NCBI GenBank assembly: GCA_030728235.1
Contig: JANRAA010000166.1
Location: 1-19,321 of the forward strand
Source of the DNA: Flavobacteriales bacterium
GTDB taxonomy: Bacteria > Bacteroidota > Bacteroidia > Flavobacteriales_D > Sanyastnellaceae
DNA length: 19,321 nt
Direction of reading: 5' to 3'
Translations under genes and position numbers: made by a program
In this document: one piece after another, positions 1-7,548 of the stretch
Layout of the letters: every line of letters starts with the position of its first letter
Numbering within the stretch: position 1 is the first letter of the stretch
The notes under the pieces: model-generated
The model's database searches: none
What the model saw: the letters and a program-made list of their open reading frames with translations, nothing else
What the model was told of the DNA's origin: nothing

Positions 1-172
1 AATCAACACGCGCTTGCACAAGTTGTCCGGGAACGGTGTTCATCACAAAAACCGAAAAATCACCCTTCTCTGTTGGAATCTTCGCAACCCCTTTGCCGCC
101 AAAGGCTACATCAACGATTCTCACCGTCAACACCTCGCCCCGTTTAAATTCTCGTTTTACTTTCGCTGCCAT
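1..172 (-). CDS. rlmD: TRAM-domain class I RNA methyltransferase, N-terminal fragment (RlmD/TrmA type)
   Basis: Partial gene: 57 codons from ATG at 172, running off the left edge. The visible residues MAAKVKREFKRGEVLTVRI are followed by DVAFGGKGVAKIP, FVMNTVPGQLVQARV. This is the pattern of an N-terminal TRAM domain: a glycine-rich G-x-G-V/I-A strand, then FV-x-x-x-x-PG-x-x-V. In this protein class the TRAM domain binds RNA and precedes a radical- or SAM-dependent catalytic part. An N-terminal position at the very start of the protein favours the 23S rRNA (uracil-C5)-methyltransferase RlmD/RlmCD/TrmA family over MiaB-type enzymes, which carry TRAM at the C-terminus. The catalytic domain lies outside the window, so the exact rRNA or tRNA target cannot be told. 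An in-frame ATG also occurs 27 nt upstream. I chose 172 because the lysine/arginine-rich stretch directly before the TRAM domain is the usual start. It is divergent from the gene at 291. Confidence 0.72.
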   Translation of the reverse strand, partial: MAAKVKREFKRGEVLTVRIVDVAFGGKGVAKIPTEKGDFSVFVMNTVPGQLVQARVD

Positions 173-254
173 AATGGATGCAAAGGAACGCATTGCGAGG
201 CGTATCTTGAAGCCTAAATCAGAAAAAATGGTTGGCTTTAAGCGAATGTATCAT

Positions 255-285
255 TTGGTGGTGGAAAATACATTCCTCACATTTG
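255..285 (+). promoter_or_regulatory. Candidate Bacteroidota-type promoter for the hydrolase gene at 291
   Basis: TTG at 255-257, a 20-nt spacer and CACATTTG at 278-285 resemble the Bacteroidota consensus TTG-N17-23-TAnnTTTG, with one mismatch in the -7 element. Transcription would begin about at the ATG at 291, giving a leaderless or near-leaderless message. The mismatch makes this a moderate guess only. Confidence 0.35.
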
Positions 286-290
286 CTTTG

Positions 291-1115
291 ATGAAGATAA
301 GTCGCCTCCTCATTCTCTTTCTTTCGCTTTACACAGCGGATGTTGCACTGGGTCAACCGGAGTTGCAAATCATGACTTTTAATGTCAGATACGATAACCC
401 CAACGACCCATTGGCATGGGCCGATAGAAAAGATGAAGTAGCCTTGGTCATGCGATACAGTCAGATTATTGGTGTGCAGGAGGCCTTGTATCACCAAGCC
501 ACCGACATTGCTGAGCGGTTGCCGCAACACAAATGGATTGGTGTAGGTCGCGACGACGGCGAAATAGCTGGTGAATTTTGTCCGATTTATTACGACACCA
601 CAGCCCTTGATCTCCGACATTTCGAAACCATCTGGCTGTCATCAGACTATAAAAAAATAGGCAGCCGCGGCTGGGATGCTCACTTGCCGAGAATAGCTAC
701 CATTGCCATCTTTCAGCACATCCAATCGAACAAGACGCTGCGCGTTATAAATACCCATTTCTCTCATGTAGGCGATTCTGCCCGTGTAAATGCCGCTCGA
801 CTTATTCGTTCGTTTACGGTAAATGCCCCTGAAGACTATATTTTTGTGATGGGTGATTTCAACGAAGATGAGGGAATGCCTGCCTACAAGGTCCTCAACA
901 CTGCACCATTGTCAGACACATATTATTCTTCTAAACAGCGTTGTCGGACAAAGTTCGCGACATTTTCAACCTTTGAGACCAACCAAATGACCGAGGATCG
1001 CATCGATCATATTTTCTCAAATATCGTTGTTGAGTGGATTTGCATTGAGGAAGTTATAAAATGGGGTTACTTCATCTCCGATCATTTTCCAGTTTTCATC
1101 TCATTTCGTTTATGA
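291..1115 (+). CDS. Secreted endonuclease/exonuclease/phosphatase-family hydrolase
   Basis: A 274-residue protein of the DNase I-like (EEP) superfamily, whose members hydrolyse phosphodiester or phosphomonoester bonds with a divalent metal. Visible family motifs, in order: TFNVRYDN at 29-36 (metal/active-site Asn31), GVQEA at 61-65 (catalytic metal ligand Glu64), NTHFSH at 154-159 (His156), GDFNED at 188-193 (Asp189, Asn191), DRIDHIF at 236-242 and SDHFP at 263-267 (general-base pair Asp264-His265). All key residues are present. Residues 1-21 form a signal peptide (K-R, then a leucine-rich core, ending ALG before Gln22), so it acts in the periplasm or outside. The start at 291 was chosen because of this signal peptide. 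The frame is open to 36, but the extension has no family sequence and overlaps the divergent TRAM gene. The stop overlaps the next ATG by 4 nt (ATGA). The substrate is unknown; phosphate scavenging from nucleic acids or sugar phosphates is possible. Confidence 0.88.
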   Translation: MKISRLLILFLSLYTADVALGQPELQIMTFNVRYDNPNDPLAWADRKDEVALVMRYSQIIGVQEALYHQATDIAERLPQHKWIGVGRDDGEIAGEFCPIYYDTTALDLRHFETIWLSSDYKKIGSRGWDAHLPRIATIAIFQHIQSNKTLRVINTHFSHVGDSARVNAARLIRSFTVNAPEDYIFVMGDFNEDEGMPAYKVLNTAPLSDTYYSSKQRCRTKFATFSTFETNQMTEDRIDHIFSNIVVEWICIEEVIKWGYFISDHFPVFISFRL

Positions 1116-2527
1116 CAAACAAAGTCAAGCTCGTCGGTCTTTTTGGAGGCCCTATTCTATTTTTATTTTTGATGATGGCGGAAGGTGCTTCACTTTCAAC
1201 CGATGCTGCAAAAGTAATTGCCATTGCTGCCTGGATGCTCACTTGGTGGATCACCGAGGCAGTGCCCATGGCAGTGGCTGCGTTGTTGCCGCTTGTCCTC
1301 TTTCCGTTAACAGGTGTGCTAACCATCGATCAGACATCCGCTCCTTACGGCAGCAAATATGTCCACCTGTTTCTCGGTGGCTTTCTTGTAGCACTAGCGA
1401 TGGAAAAATGGAACCTCCACAAACGCATAGCCCTCAACATCGTATTGGCCACGGGTAGTTCAGCAAACCGCATCGTTCTTGGTTTTATGATCGCCACAGC
1501 ATTTTTGAGCATGTGGATTTCGAACACCGCAACTACGTTGATGATGCTGCCCATAGCGGGAAGCGTGATCGCACTCTTTAAAGACAAAATTGCAGACGAG
1601 AAAAAGAAGAAGAGCTTCGCTGTGGTGCTGCTGCTGGGCATCGCTTATGCCGCCAATTGCGGCGGTATGGCGACCTTGGTTGGCACTCCGCCCAATGCTG
1701 CTATGGCGGGAATTCTATCTGAAAGTTTCGGTGTAACCGTAGGCTTTGGCGAATGGATGGCGCTTGCATTCCCCTTCACAGTCATCCTCTTGACTGCTGT
1801 GTTTTTGGTTTTAACAAAAGTGATGTACAAACTGGGAAAAGAACAAATCGAAGGTGGGCATGAACTCATTCTCGCAGAACGCGAAAAATTGGGTAAAATG
1901 TCTGATGGTGAACGTGCTGTTCTTTGGGTTTTTGCCAGCACAGCAACGCTGTGGATGTTGAAGGATGTCATCATGCACTTCCAAAATATTGTTGATTTAA
2001 ACGACACCAGCATAGCCATTGCAGCGGGGATAGCCTTGTTTATAATTCCAGGTGGGAAAGAAAAAAAATCTCTTCTCGATTGGGACGACACCAAAAAACT
2101 ACCGTGGGGCATCTTGCTCCTATTTGGTGGTGGATTGGTATTGGCTGATGGCTTCAAATCAAGTGGACTCCTTTCAGTGATTGTCGCGCAGCTTGGAAGC
2201 TTTTCGGGAAACATCTTTTTGATCATCATCGTTCTCGCTGTACTTGCCCTTTTCATTACGGAGGTAATGAGCAACTTAGCGCTAGTGGTATTGATGCTTC
2301 CTGTTGTTGCTGAACTGGCTATTGAAATGGGTCACGACCCACTAATTTTCGCAATACCGGTTACCCTTGCTTCTAGTTGCGCTTTTATGTTGCCTATGGC
2401 GACACCTCCAAATGCAATTGTGTTTGCTAGCGGCGACATCACGATACCGCAAATGGCTCGAGCAGGATTTCTACTCAACATCATCTCGACGCTGTTAATC
2501 GCTTTGTTTTGCTACTTTTTTATCTAA
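1112..2527 (+). CDS. SLC13/DASS-family anion:sodium symporter
   Basis: A 471-residue polytopic membrane protein. It shows the two inverted-repeat signatures of divalent anion:Na+ symporters (SLC13, VcINDY-like). Repeat 1 has WITEAVP at 46-52, SNTATT at 138-143 and GTPPNA at 191-196. Repeat 2 has TEVMSN at 383-388 and ATPPNA at 430-435. The SNT-type and (G/A)TPPNA loops are where such proteins bind sodium and the anion's carboxylate, sulfate or phosphate. About eleven to twelve hydrophobic segments are spread from residue 8 to 470. Substrates in the family include succinate, citrate, sulfate and phosphate, and the sequence alone does not decide which. The start at 1112 was chosen because it overlaps the upstream stop as ATGA and removes a 17-residue prefix that belongs to the upstream gene's region. 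Translation coupled to a secreted phosphoesterase may mean the pair releases an anion outside and imports it, but this is inference. Confidence 0.9.
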   Translation: MTNKVKLVGLFGGPILFLFLMMAEGASLSTDAAKVIAIAAWMLTWWITEAVPMAVAALLPLVLFPLTGVLTIDQTSAPYGSKYVHLFLGGFLVALAMEKWNLHKRIALNIVLATGSSANRIVLGFMIATAFLSMWISNTATTLMMLPIAGSVIALFKDKIADEKKKKSFAVVLLLGIAYAANCGGMATLVGTPPNAAMAGILSESFGVTVGFGEWMALAFPFTVILLTAVFLVLTKVMYKLGKEQIEGGHELILAEREKLGKMSDGERAVLWVFASTATLWMLKDVIMHFQNIVDLNDTSIAIAAGIALFIIPGGKEKKSLLDWDDTKKLPWGILLLFGGGLVLADGFKSSGLLSVIVAQLGSFSGNIFLIIIVLAVLALFITEVMSNLALVVLMLPVVAELAIEMGHDPLIFAIPVTLASSCAFMLPMATPPNAIVFASGDITIPQMARAGFLLNIISTLLIALFCYFFI

Positions 2528-2556
2528 GCGGTGAAAGGAGAATGCTATTTCCCGCT
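2527..2556. terminator. Candidate hairpin between convergent genes
   Basis: AGCGG (2527-2531), one unpaired T, GAAA (2533-2536), an 11-nt loop, then TTTC (2548-2551) and CCGCT (2552-2556) can form a 9-bp stem with a single bulge. It covers both stop codons of the convergent symporter and glycosylphosphotransferase genes. On the + strand a TTTT follows three bases later; on the - strand no T-run follows. It would therefore serve mainly the + transcript. Confidence 0.4.
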
Positions 2557-3957
2557 GCCTTTTAGCACGATGAGAATCGTGTAGAAAAGAATCTTGATAT
2601 CGACTGCCAACGACATGTTTTCGATGTACAACAAGTCGTATTTCAAACGTTGAATCATCTGGTCAACATTTTCTGCATAGCCATATTTCACCTGACCCCA
2701 CGATGTGATACCCGGACGAACCTTGTGTAAGTGTCGGTAGTGAGGTGCTTTTGCCATGATGCGATCGATGTAGTACTGGCGTTCTGGACGAGGACCTACA
2801 AGGGCCATTTCGCCTTTCAAGACGTTAAAAAATTGAGGTAGCTCATCCATGCGTGTCTTACGAAGCACTTTCCCAATTTTGGTGATCCTACTGTCAGAAG
2901 TGCTCGATAGCTGAGGTCCATCTTTCTCTGCATCTGAGTACATGGTTCTGAACTTGATGATATTGAACGGACGTCCGTGTAGACCAACGCGTTCTTGGAC
3001 AAAAAACACAGGTCCTGGTGAGCTTAATCTTACCAGAATTCCGATGGTTATGTAGATCGGCAATAAAAGGACTACGGCAACAAAAGAGAGGACAATGTCC
3101 ATCATCCGCTTTAGCGAGAATTGCCAAGCCGGCATGATTTCTTTGTTGATCTGAATAAGTGGAGTGCCAAAAATCGAAGTCATTTTCACCGATCCGCGCA
3201 AGATATCGTGGATGTCGGGAATGATTTTCACTGCTACGGCTTCACCTTCGAGCATATTCAAAATTGTACCTACTTCTTTGTAGTCTGACGACTCGATGGC
3301 AAGCAGCACTTCTTCAATGTTTTTACGTGCAATGAGCGGAGGAAGATCAGTGTATTTACCCAGACAAGGCATATAGCTCGACAGCAGGTCATCTTTGCCG
3401 TTTACTCGAACAAAACCAACGAAGTTGTAGCCCGGATTTTTCTTGAGTGCTTTGATTTCTTCGTACATCTGCATGGCACGATCGCTTCCTCCCACCACAA
3501 TGGTATTGAACCCCAAGTCGCCACGGTGTATGCGCTTCACAGTGCGTGTAGTAAGCAGCAATCGAAATGCTACCGTAAGGCCGAAGTGTGAGGCAAACAA
3601 CACCAGTAGTGATTGGTAATAGTTCTTGTAAGTGGTGATTTGATCGTCAAGTATCAATACAAAGAAGATGATCAATACCCCAATGATGGAGATCCACAGT
3701 GTCTGTCCGATTTCCTTTAATCGGTGACGTCTGAAAATCTGATTGTACTGTCCTACCATAGCGTACAGCAACAACCAGAAAATTGGAATAAAAAGAAGTC
3801 CGAGAAAGAAATTTTGATCGAATTCGAGCTGAACGGGGATTCCGTACTTATCGGATTCAAGTACTTTTTTTCTGAAAACGTACAGAACAATCCATGCGAT
3901 CGACGCACTGAACCAATCGGCAATCAGATACTTAAGTACTTGCGACCGTTTGTTCAT
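2545..3957 (-). CDS. Polyprenyl-phosphate glycosylphosphotransferase (WcaJ/PglC-type initiating enzyme, long form)
   Basis: A 470-residue integral membrane enzyme that should transfer a sugar-1-phosphate from a nucleotide sugar to undecaprenyl phosphate, the first step of exopolysaccharide or capsule repeat-unit synthesis at the inner membrane. The N-terminus has four hydrophobic helices (about 10-28, 49-68, 85-104, 114-135). A Rossmann-like CoA-binding-3 domain follows, starting with NTIVVGGSDR at 151-160. The C-terminal bacterial sugar transferase domain holds KRMMDIVLS at 283-291, SSPGPVFFVQERVG at 312-325, KFRTM at 335-339, the catalytic Asp371-Glu372 in RMDELPQ, and LVGPRPE at 386-392. 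Length and domain order match the full WcaJ/ExoY-like 'exopolysaccharide biosynthesis polyprenyl glycosylphosphotransferase' class. Its ATG overlaps the stop of the upstream lipoprotein by 4 nt. Which sugar is used (glucose, galactose or an N-acetyl sugar) cannot be read from the sequence. No glycosyltransferases or Wzx/Wzy lie in the window. Confidence 0.93.
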   Translation of the reverse strand: MNKRSQVLKYLIADWFSASIAWIVLYVFRKKVLESDKYGIPVQLEFDQNFFLGLLFIPIFWLLLYAMVGQYNQIFRRHRLKEIGQTLWISIIGVLIIFFVLILDDQITTYKNYYQSLLVLFASHFGLTVAFRLLLTTRTVKRIHRGDLGFNTIVVGGSDRAMQMYEEIKALKKNPGYNFVGFVRVNGKDDLLSSYMPCLGKYTDLPPLIARKNIEEVLLAIESSDYKEVGTILNMLEGEAVAVKIIPDIHDILRGSVKMTSIFGTPLIQINKEIMPAWQFSLKRMMDIVLSFVAVVLLLPIYITIGILVRLSSPGPVFFVQERVGLHGRPFNIIKFRTMYSDAEKDGPQLSSTSDSRITKIGKVLRKTRMDELPQFFNVLKGEMALVGPRPERQYYIDRIMAKAPHYRHLHKVRPGITSWGQVKYGYAENVDQMIQRLKYDLLYIENMSLAVDIKILFYTILIVLKGSGK

Positions 3958-4832
3958 TCGAAATGAAGCATTTTTAGATTGTCGACATGCAACTTCACTT
4001 CATCTACCTCTCCATCCCGAATGCACTCAATGAACATTTCGAAATGCGAGGCATTGGCATATGAAGCCGTCACCGAAGTCATTTCGATATAAATCTTGTT
4101 CCATTGGTCAACACCCGCGTCATCGGTTGTCGGATTTAGAATCACCAGGTACTCTTTATCGATGGATGCTGAGGTCACTGCATAAAGTCCAACAGCAAAT
4201 GAGTTGTTCGATTTATAGTTCATTTCGAGCCAACTCAATTTGTTGGATGGAAGATTCAACTGCTGTTCATTCGAAACGACACGCAGCACGTTTTCTCCTT
4301 CCAATAGCAGTCCTTCTCCACAACCATTCCCTTCAAAAACAACATTCGGATCGGTAATTCGCTCCATGGTTGATTGCGAGCTCGACTCTGCAGTGAAGAT
4401 GCAACCTTGCTCAAAATCCTCAAGATTATTGATGATCAAATTTTCGCGGTAATGGAATTCTGGTCGAATGGTATCAAATTCAAGTGGGTACATTTCGATG
4501 TTGATATCGAATGGCTGAATGAATGGATATGCGCGTCGGGTTGACGACATGCCGTTGTTCTTAATACCTGGTCGCAGACTCAATTGGGTGGCGCCGTTGG
4601 CAATGATTGGGACTACACAAGGCACTTCAAATGCTCCTATAAACTCAGCCCCTGCATACACCCATATTTCAGAAAACTTTTCAGAATTCGTGCCCTCGGT
4701 GCCATAATCAGTTTCGAAAGTATAAGAATCGATAACCAGATAAGCCGGAACGGGTTCATCTGGATTGATGATATCGCACGACATCATCATGGCGAAAGCC
4801 AAGAGTAAAGAGAGTTGTTTTGTTGTTTTCAT
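3954..4832 (-). CDS. Lipoprotein of unknown function coupled to the glycosylphosphotransferase
   Basis: A 292-residue protein I cannot assign to a named family. Residues 1-19 are a lipoprotein signal: KTTK, hydrophobic LSLLLAFAMMM, then S-C with the lipid-carrying Cys19. The residues after Cys19 (DIINPDEPVPAYLVIDSY) lack the run of acids that marks surface-exported Bacteroidota lipoproteins, so a periplasm-facing anchor is as likely. The N-terminal half has WVYAGAEFIGAFEVP and an NGMSSTRRAYPF stretch. The C-terminal half (about 150-292) is beta-rich and ends in HVDNLKMLHF. An Asp-Asn-rich last strand like this recalls jelly-roll carbohydrate-binding or galactose-binding-like domains, but this is an impression, not a match. 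The stop overlaps the ATG of the next gene as ATGA, which suggests coupled translation and a role in the same polysaccharide pathway, for instance in export or surface retention. Confidence 0.8.
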   Translation of the reverse strand: MKTTKQLSLLLAFAMMMSCDIINPDEPVPAYLVIDSYTFETDYGTEGTNSEKFSEIWVYAGAEFIGAFEVPCVVPIIANGATQLSLRPGIKNNGMSSTRRAYPFIQPFDINIEMYPLEFDTIRPEFHYRENLIINNLEDFEQGCIFTAESSSQSTMERITDPNVVFEGNGCGEGLLLEGENVLRVVSNEQQLNLPSNKLSWLEMNYKSNNSFAVGLYAVTSASIDKEYLVILNPTTDDAGVDQWNKIYIEMTSVTASYANASHFEMFIECIRDGEVDEVKLHVDNLKMLHFE

Positions 4833-4857
4833 TTCGTAACCAACCCAGTTGGCGGCG

Positions 4858-4865
4858 CGAAATTA
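4858..4865 (-). promoter_or_regulatory. Candidate -7 element upstream of the lipoprotein gene
   Basis: Reading on the - strand, TAATTTCG lies 25 nt before the ATG at 4832. It differs from TAnnTTTG at one base. I see no TTG at the right distance upstream. The 137-nt gap (4833-4969) otherwise holds no gene. Confidence 0.3.
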
Positions 4866-4946
4866 CGAAATTCCTGTCGCTATCACTCTGGAAGGGTATT
4901 CACACTGTTTAACGTTTGATCCTTACCTTTATTATTAGACAACAAT

Positions 4947-4969
4947 AAAAAACTCTTAACCACTGATTA
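4947..4969 (-). terminator. Weak candidate terminator after the five-gene cluster
   Basis: On the - strand, just after the stop at 4972-4970, TAATC and GGTTA can pair (one U-G wobble) around a 4-nt loop. AGAG and then six T residues follow. The short AT-rich stem makes this weak, but the position is right for the end of the cluster. Confidence 0.35.
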
Positions 4970-6073
4970 TCAGGCGAAATAAGCAATTACAGCCACTACC
5001 AAAAGGATAGCCAACACCAATAAAGTTATCTTCGCAGCGCTATACGGTCGCTCTCCAATAACCTTTCCTGTTTGTCCGTTGACCAAAAAAGTATAGCTCT
5101 TCCCTTTAAACCGATATGCGTTGACATACACGGGCAGCAGCAGGTGCTTAAATGTGAGATTGTTGTATTCAGAATCGATGGAGTGAATCCGTTGGCGATC
5201 TCCTCCAATATCAGCTCTTACCAGTTCTCGAATACCAGCGTCAATGCGCTTTTTACCTACAGCGAATCCTTCTTCAAGGCCTATGTCGTAGCTTTCAACG
5301 AGGTAACCGCGGAGGTAGTCATCGTGAAACGGACGAATATCGCTAAGATTCCATGGCTGCAAGGCATCAATTTTTTGTTCTGGCAAGGCGGTATGCGCCA
5401 CCACCACTTCATCGTCGAAAAAATGGTCTACGGTTCCTGAAGCTGGGTACCAATCGGTCTCTACCTTCGTTCGAGTGCGCGTTTCATTCTTCCCGTTAAC
5501 AGTTGTTGCGTACGATTCGACTACGGTACGATCAACACCTCTTTCTCCGTGATAAAAACTGCGTGTATCGGCGTCAAACGTCCAAAACGGAAGGTAAATC
5601 CCCTTCACCTTATCGGGAAGGTTCTGCATCTTTTGAAGATCATTGGGTGCGAACCACAGCCCTTTCAACCACTCGCGGTACTTCGCAATAGCTGCTCGTT
5701 GATCGAGGTTAAATGGCAGCACAGCTTGTGGCCTTATCTGATCAATTTTCGAAGCATCTTTCGTAAGCAAGTGTCCGCCACAAAACATACACTCCTTCCC
5801 TACATTTGAAGCATCAAACGGATTATGAGCACCGCAGGTAGAACACTCCAGTGCTTCAACCACCCCTTGTGGAACTTTTGCGGCTTCCGATCGCAAATAT
5901 TCATTCAGATCGAGCTCTTTGATTTCGACTGCTGCATCAACGATTTCGTTTCGAGTATCGCAGTAGTTGCAAATCAGGAAATCAGAACCGGGAGCATATT
6001 TCAATTCTGCTCCACAATTGCTGCAATGTATCCGTTTTACCCCTTCTGAGGCATGTTCAATTTCTGCGGGCAT
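4970..6073 (-). CDS. Double zinc-ribbon, C-terminally membrane-anchored protein (YdjG-like)
   Basis: A 367-residue protein. Two four-cysteine zinc ribbons are clear at the N-terminus: C17-x2-C20 with C35-x2-C38, and C77-x2-C80 with C95-x2-C98. The middle carries PVLPF-like sequence (QAVLPFNLDQRAAIAKYREWLKG around 117-137) and YLPFWTFDADT (about 160-170), typical of the long proteins labelled TFIIB-type zinc-ribbon or 'PriA-like' by automatic pipelines. A single transmembrane helix ends the protein (about 347-366). This layout resembles Bacillus YdjG, a membrane protein that works with a PspA homologue and an SPFH-type protein in an envelope stress system. Here the SPFH gene lies directly upstream with 3 nt between, the same pairing. 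Its role is most likely to bring the SPFH partner to the membrane. No sign of DNA-helicase function is seen. Homology to YdjG is judged from architecture and neighbours, not from alignment. Confidence 0.75.
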   Translation of the reverse strand: MPAEIEHASEGVKRIHCSNCGAELKYAPGSDFLICNYCDTRNEIVDAAVEIKELDLNEYLRSEAAKVPQGVVEALECSTCGAHNPFDASNVGKECMFCGGHLLTKDASKIDQIRPQAVLPFNLDQRAAIAKYREWLKGLWFAPNDLQKMQNLPDKVKGIYLPFWTFDADTRSFYHGERGVDRTVVESYATTVNGKNETRTRTKVETDWYPASGTVDHFFDDEVVVAHTALPEQKIDALQPWNLSDIRPFHDDYLRGYLVESYDIGLEEGFAVGKKRIDAGIRELVRADIGGDRQRIHSIDSEYNNLTFKHLLLPVYVNAYRFKGKSYTFLVNGQTGKVIGERPYSAAKITLLVLAILLVVAVIAYFA

Positions 6074-6076
6074 GTC

Positions 6077-7171
6077 TTACAAACTCGGCAGTGGTGGTGG
6101 CACAGCACCAAAGAGTGCGGCAACATCTGGAACTTGATTTGCAGCCAACCAACCTGCCATGCCTTGTTTCCAAACGAGGGTTTCAGCAGTCAATTGACCC
6201 GAAGCAATCATCGACTGTAAGGTCTTCATATCGAACGGCCCTGCTTGTTGTCCGCCGATACCAGCGAAATACATCGCTTGTCCGGGCATTGGAGGCGGCG
6301 TTGCCCCTTGCTGTGTCTGTTGATTGAACATTCCACCCACTTGATTCGCCATCACGAAGCCCATGCCGATTCCCATGCCGGCACCCGCGGCACCACCTGG
6401 ATTTTCGGCGGCTTTTTCCATTGCTTTGGCGGCTTTCATTTTCGCCAATTTATCGAGGTCGATGCGATCAAGACGCGAGAGTTCGAAGATTTCTTTCTTG
6501 ATTTCTTCTGGCATCGAGACGTTCTCGATCAAAAATTTTGTCAGTTCTAAACCGTAATCTCCAAACTCTTCACTCATCGCTTTTAGCGCGAATTCAGAGA
6601 GCTCATTGGCATTGCCTGCGAACCCTTCAACAGGGATGCGTGATTCACCAACAGCATCTGTAAATCGAGTCACTACGATGCTGCGAAGTTGTCCGTCTAC
6701 CTCATCAACAGTGAATTCTCCATCGGTACCAACAATCTCTTTCAAGAACTTCCCACCATCAACTATGCGAATAGCGTATGTTCCAAAAGCGCGAATCTCG
6801 AGCATCCCAAAACGATCATCGTTGAGGATGATCGGGTTTTTGGTGCCCCATTTTAAGTCGGTAAAGTTCTTCGTGTTTATGAAATAGACTTCCGACTTGA
6901 ACGGACTTTCAAATCCGTGTTTCCAACCTTTCAAGGTAGCTAGAATCGGTACGTTCGCGGTTGTCAACGTATACATTCCAGGGGTAAAAACATCCGCAAT
7001 TCTTCCTTCATCAACCAAAACCGCAATTTGCGATTCGCGAACTGTAAGTTTAGCGCCGTTTTTAATTTCGTTGTTGTACCGTTCGAAACGGTAAACCATG
7101 GTATCGTTTGTAGGGTCGAGCCATTCGATAATATCGATTAGTTCGCCTTTGAGTTTATCCCAGATGCTCAT
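6077..7171 (-). CDS. SPFH (virion-core-protein type) protein with C-terminal GYF_2 domain
   Basis: A 364-residue soluble protein. Residues about 1-245 read as the SPFH/band-7-like family called 'virion core protein' (Bacillus YdjI type). Typical stretches are SIWDKLKGELIDIIEW, TVRESQIAVLVDEGRI (43-58), FTPGMYTLTTANVP (62-75), FINTKNFTDLKWGT (97-110), RAFGTYAIRI (127-136) and YGLELTKFLIENVSMPEEI (206-224). A KAAKAMEKAAE helix (247-257) and a glycine/alanine/methionine-rich linker follow (258-290). A GYF_2 domain occupies about 299-354 (YFAGIGGQQAGPF, Trp334, GMAGWL with Trp341). In bacillar relatives the C-terminus is usually a zinc ribbon; here a GYF domain takes that place and the zinc ribbons sit in the next gene. 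Proline-rich motifs PPPMPG (292-297) and PPPLP (358-362) flank the GYF domain. There is no membrane helix, so recruitment by the zinc-ribbon partner is likely. Confidence 0.86.
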   Translation of the reverse strand: MSIWDKLKGELIDIIEWLDPTNDTMVYRFERYNNEIKNGAKLTVRESQIAVLVDEGRIADVFTPGMYTLTTANVPILATLKGWKHGFESPFKSEVYFINTKNFTDLKWGTKNPIILNDDRFGMLEIRAFGTYAIRIVDGGKFLKEIVGTDGEFTVDEVDGQLRSIVVTRFTDAVGESRIPVEGFAGNANELSEFALKAMSEEFGDYGLELTKFLIENVSMPEEIKKEIFELSRLDRIDLDKLAKMKAAKAMEKAAENPGGAAGAGMGIGMGFVMANQVGGMFNQQTQQGATPPPMPGQAMYFAGIGGQQAGPFDMKTLQSMIASGQLTAETLVWKQGMAGWLAANQVPDVAALFGAVPPPLPSL

Positions 7172-7182
7172 TGTGATTTATT

Positions 7183-7548
7183 TTATTGGGCCTGATTGCG
7201 ATGTTGAGATCGCTTTTCAGCTCTATTAAACAAAGAAGTGATTAAAGATAAAATTAAACTAAACCCGAGGGCATACCAAAACGAACTTACATGAAAACCA
7301 TCTACAAGGTAGTCGGCCATTATGATGATTCCTGCATTTATGACCAGCAGAAAAAGTCCGAGTGTCACAATGGTTGCCGGTATGGTAAGGAACACCAAAA
7401 TAGGTTTCACAAAGGCATTGAGCAATGCAATAACAAGCGCAACAATAAAGGCTTTGGTGTTGTTATCTACACTCACCCCATCTAAAAAATAAGCTCCTAG
7501 TAGCACGGCGATAGCGTTTACAAGAACTGTCCCAATGAATCTCATCAT
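7183..7548 (-). CDS. Four-helix membrane protein of the YvlD / 'phage holin superfamily IV' type
   Basis: A 121-residue protein made of four hydrophobic segments (about 4-22, 32-55, 56-77, 88-107) with a basic, polar tail (RAEKRSQHRNQAQ). The loop ALLNAFVKPILVFLTIPATIVTLG and the ADYLVDGFHVSSFW stretch are characteristic of the family labelled phage holin family 4 (PF04020), which includes Bacillus YvlD. Despite the name these are chromosomal membrane proteins. YvlD sits in an operon with PspC-like and toast-rack proteins, so a role in envelope stress is plausible. The start ATG shares one base with the stop of the upstream transporter (TAATG); a second ATG follows directly, so the true first residue could be either. 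The SPFH gene begins 11 nt after its stop. There is no phage gene in the window. Confidence 0.85.
   Translation of the reverse strand: MMRFIGTVLVNAIAVLLGAYFLDGVSVDNNTKAFIVALVIALLNAFVKPILVFLTIPATIVTLGLFLLVINAGIIIMADYLVDGFHVSSFWYALGFSLILSLITSLFNRAEKRSQHRNQAQ

Noticed and set aside
36..290. N-terminal extension of the hydrolase frame to ATG 36
   Set aside because: It overlaps the divergent TRAM gene, has no family sequence, and would bury the signal peptide that begins at 291.
1645..2274. Long antisense open frame (209 codons, - strand) inside the symporter gene
   Set aside because: Its protein is Ser/Lys/Pro-rich without motifs, and the sense frame is a clear SLC13 transporter.
7183..7548. 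'Phage holin' as evidence of a prophage
   Set aside because: The family name is misleading: these are chromosomal four-helix proteins, and no phage gene, integrase or attachment site is nearby.
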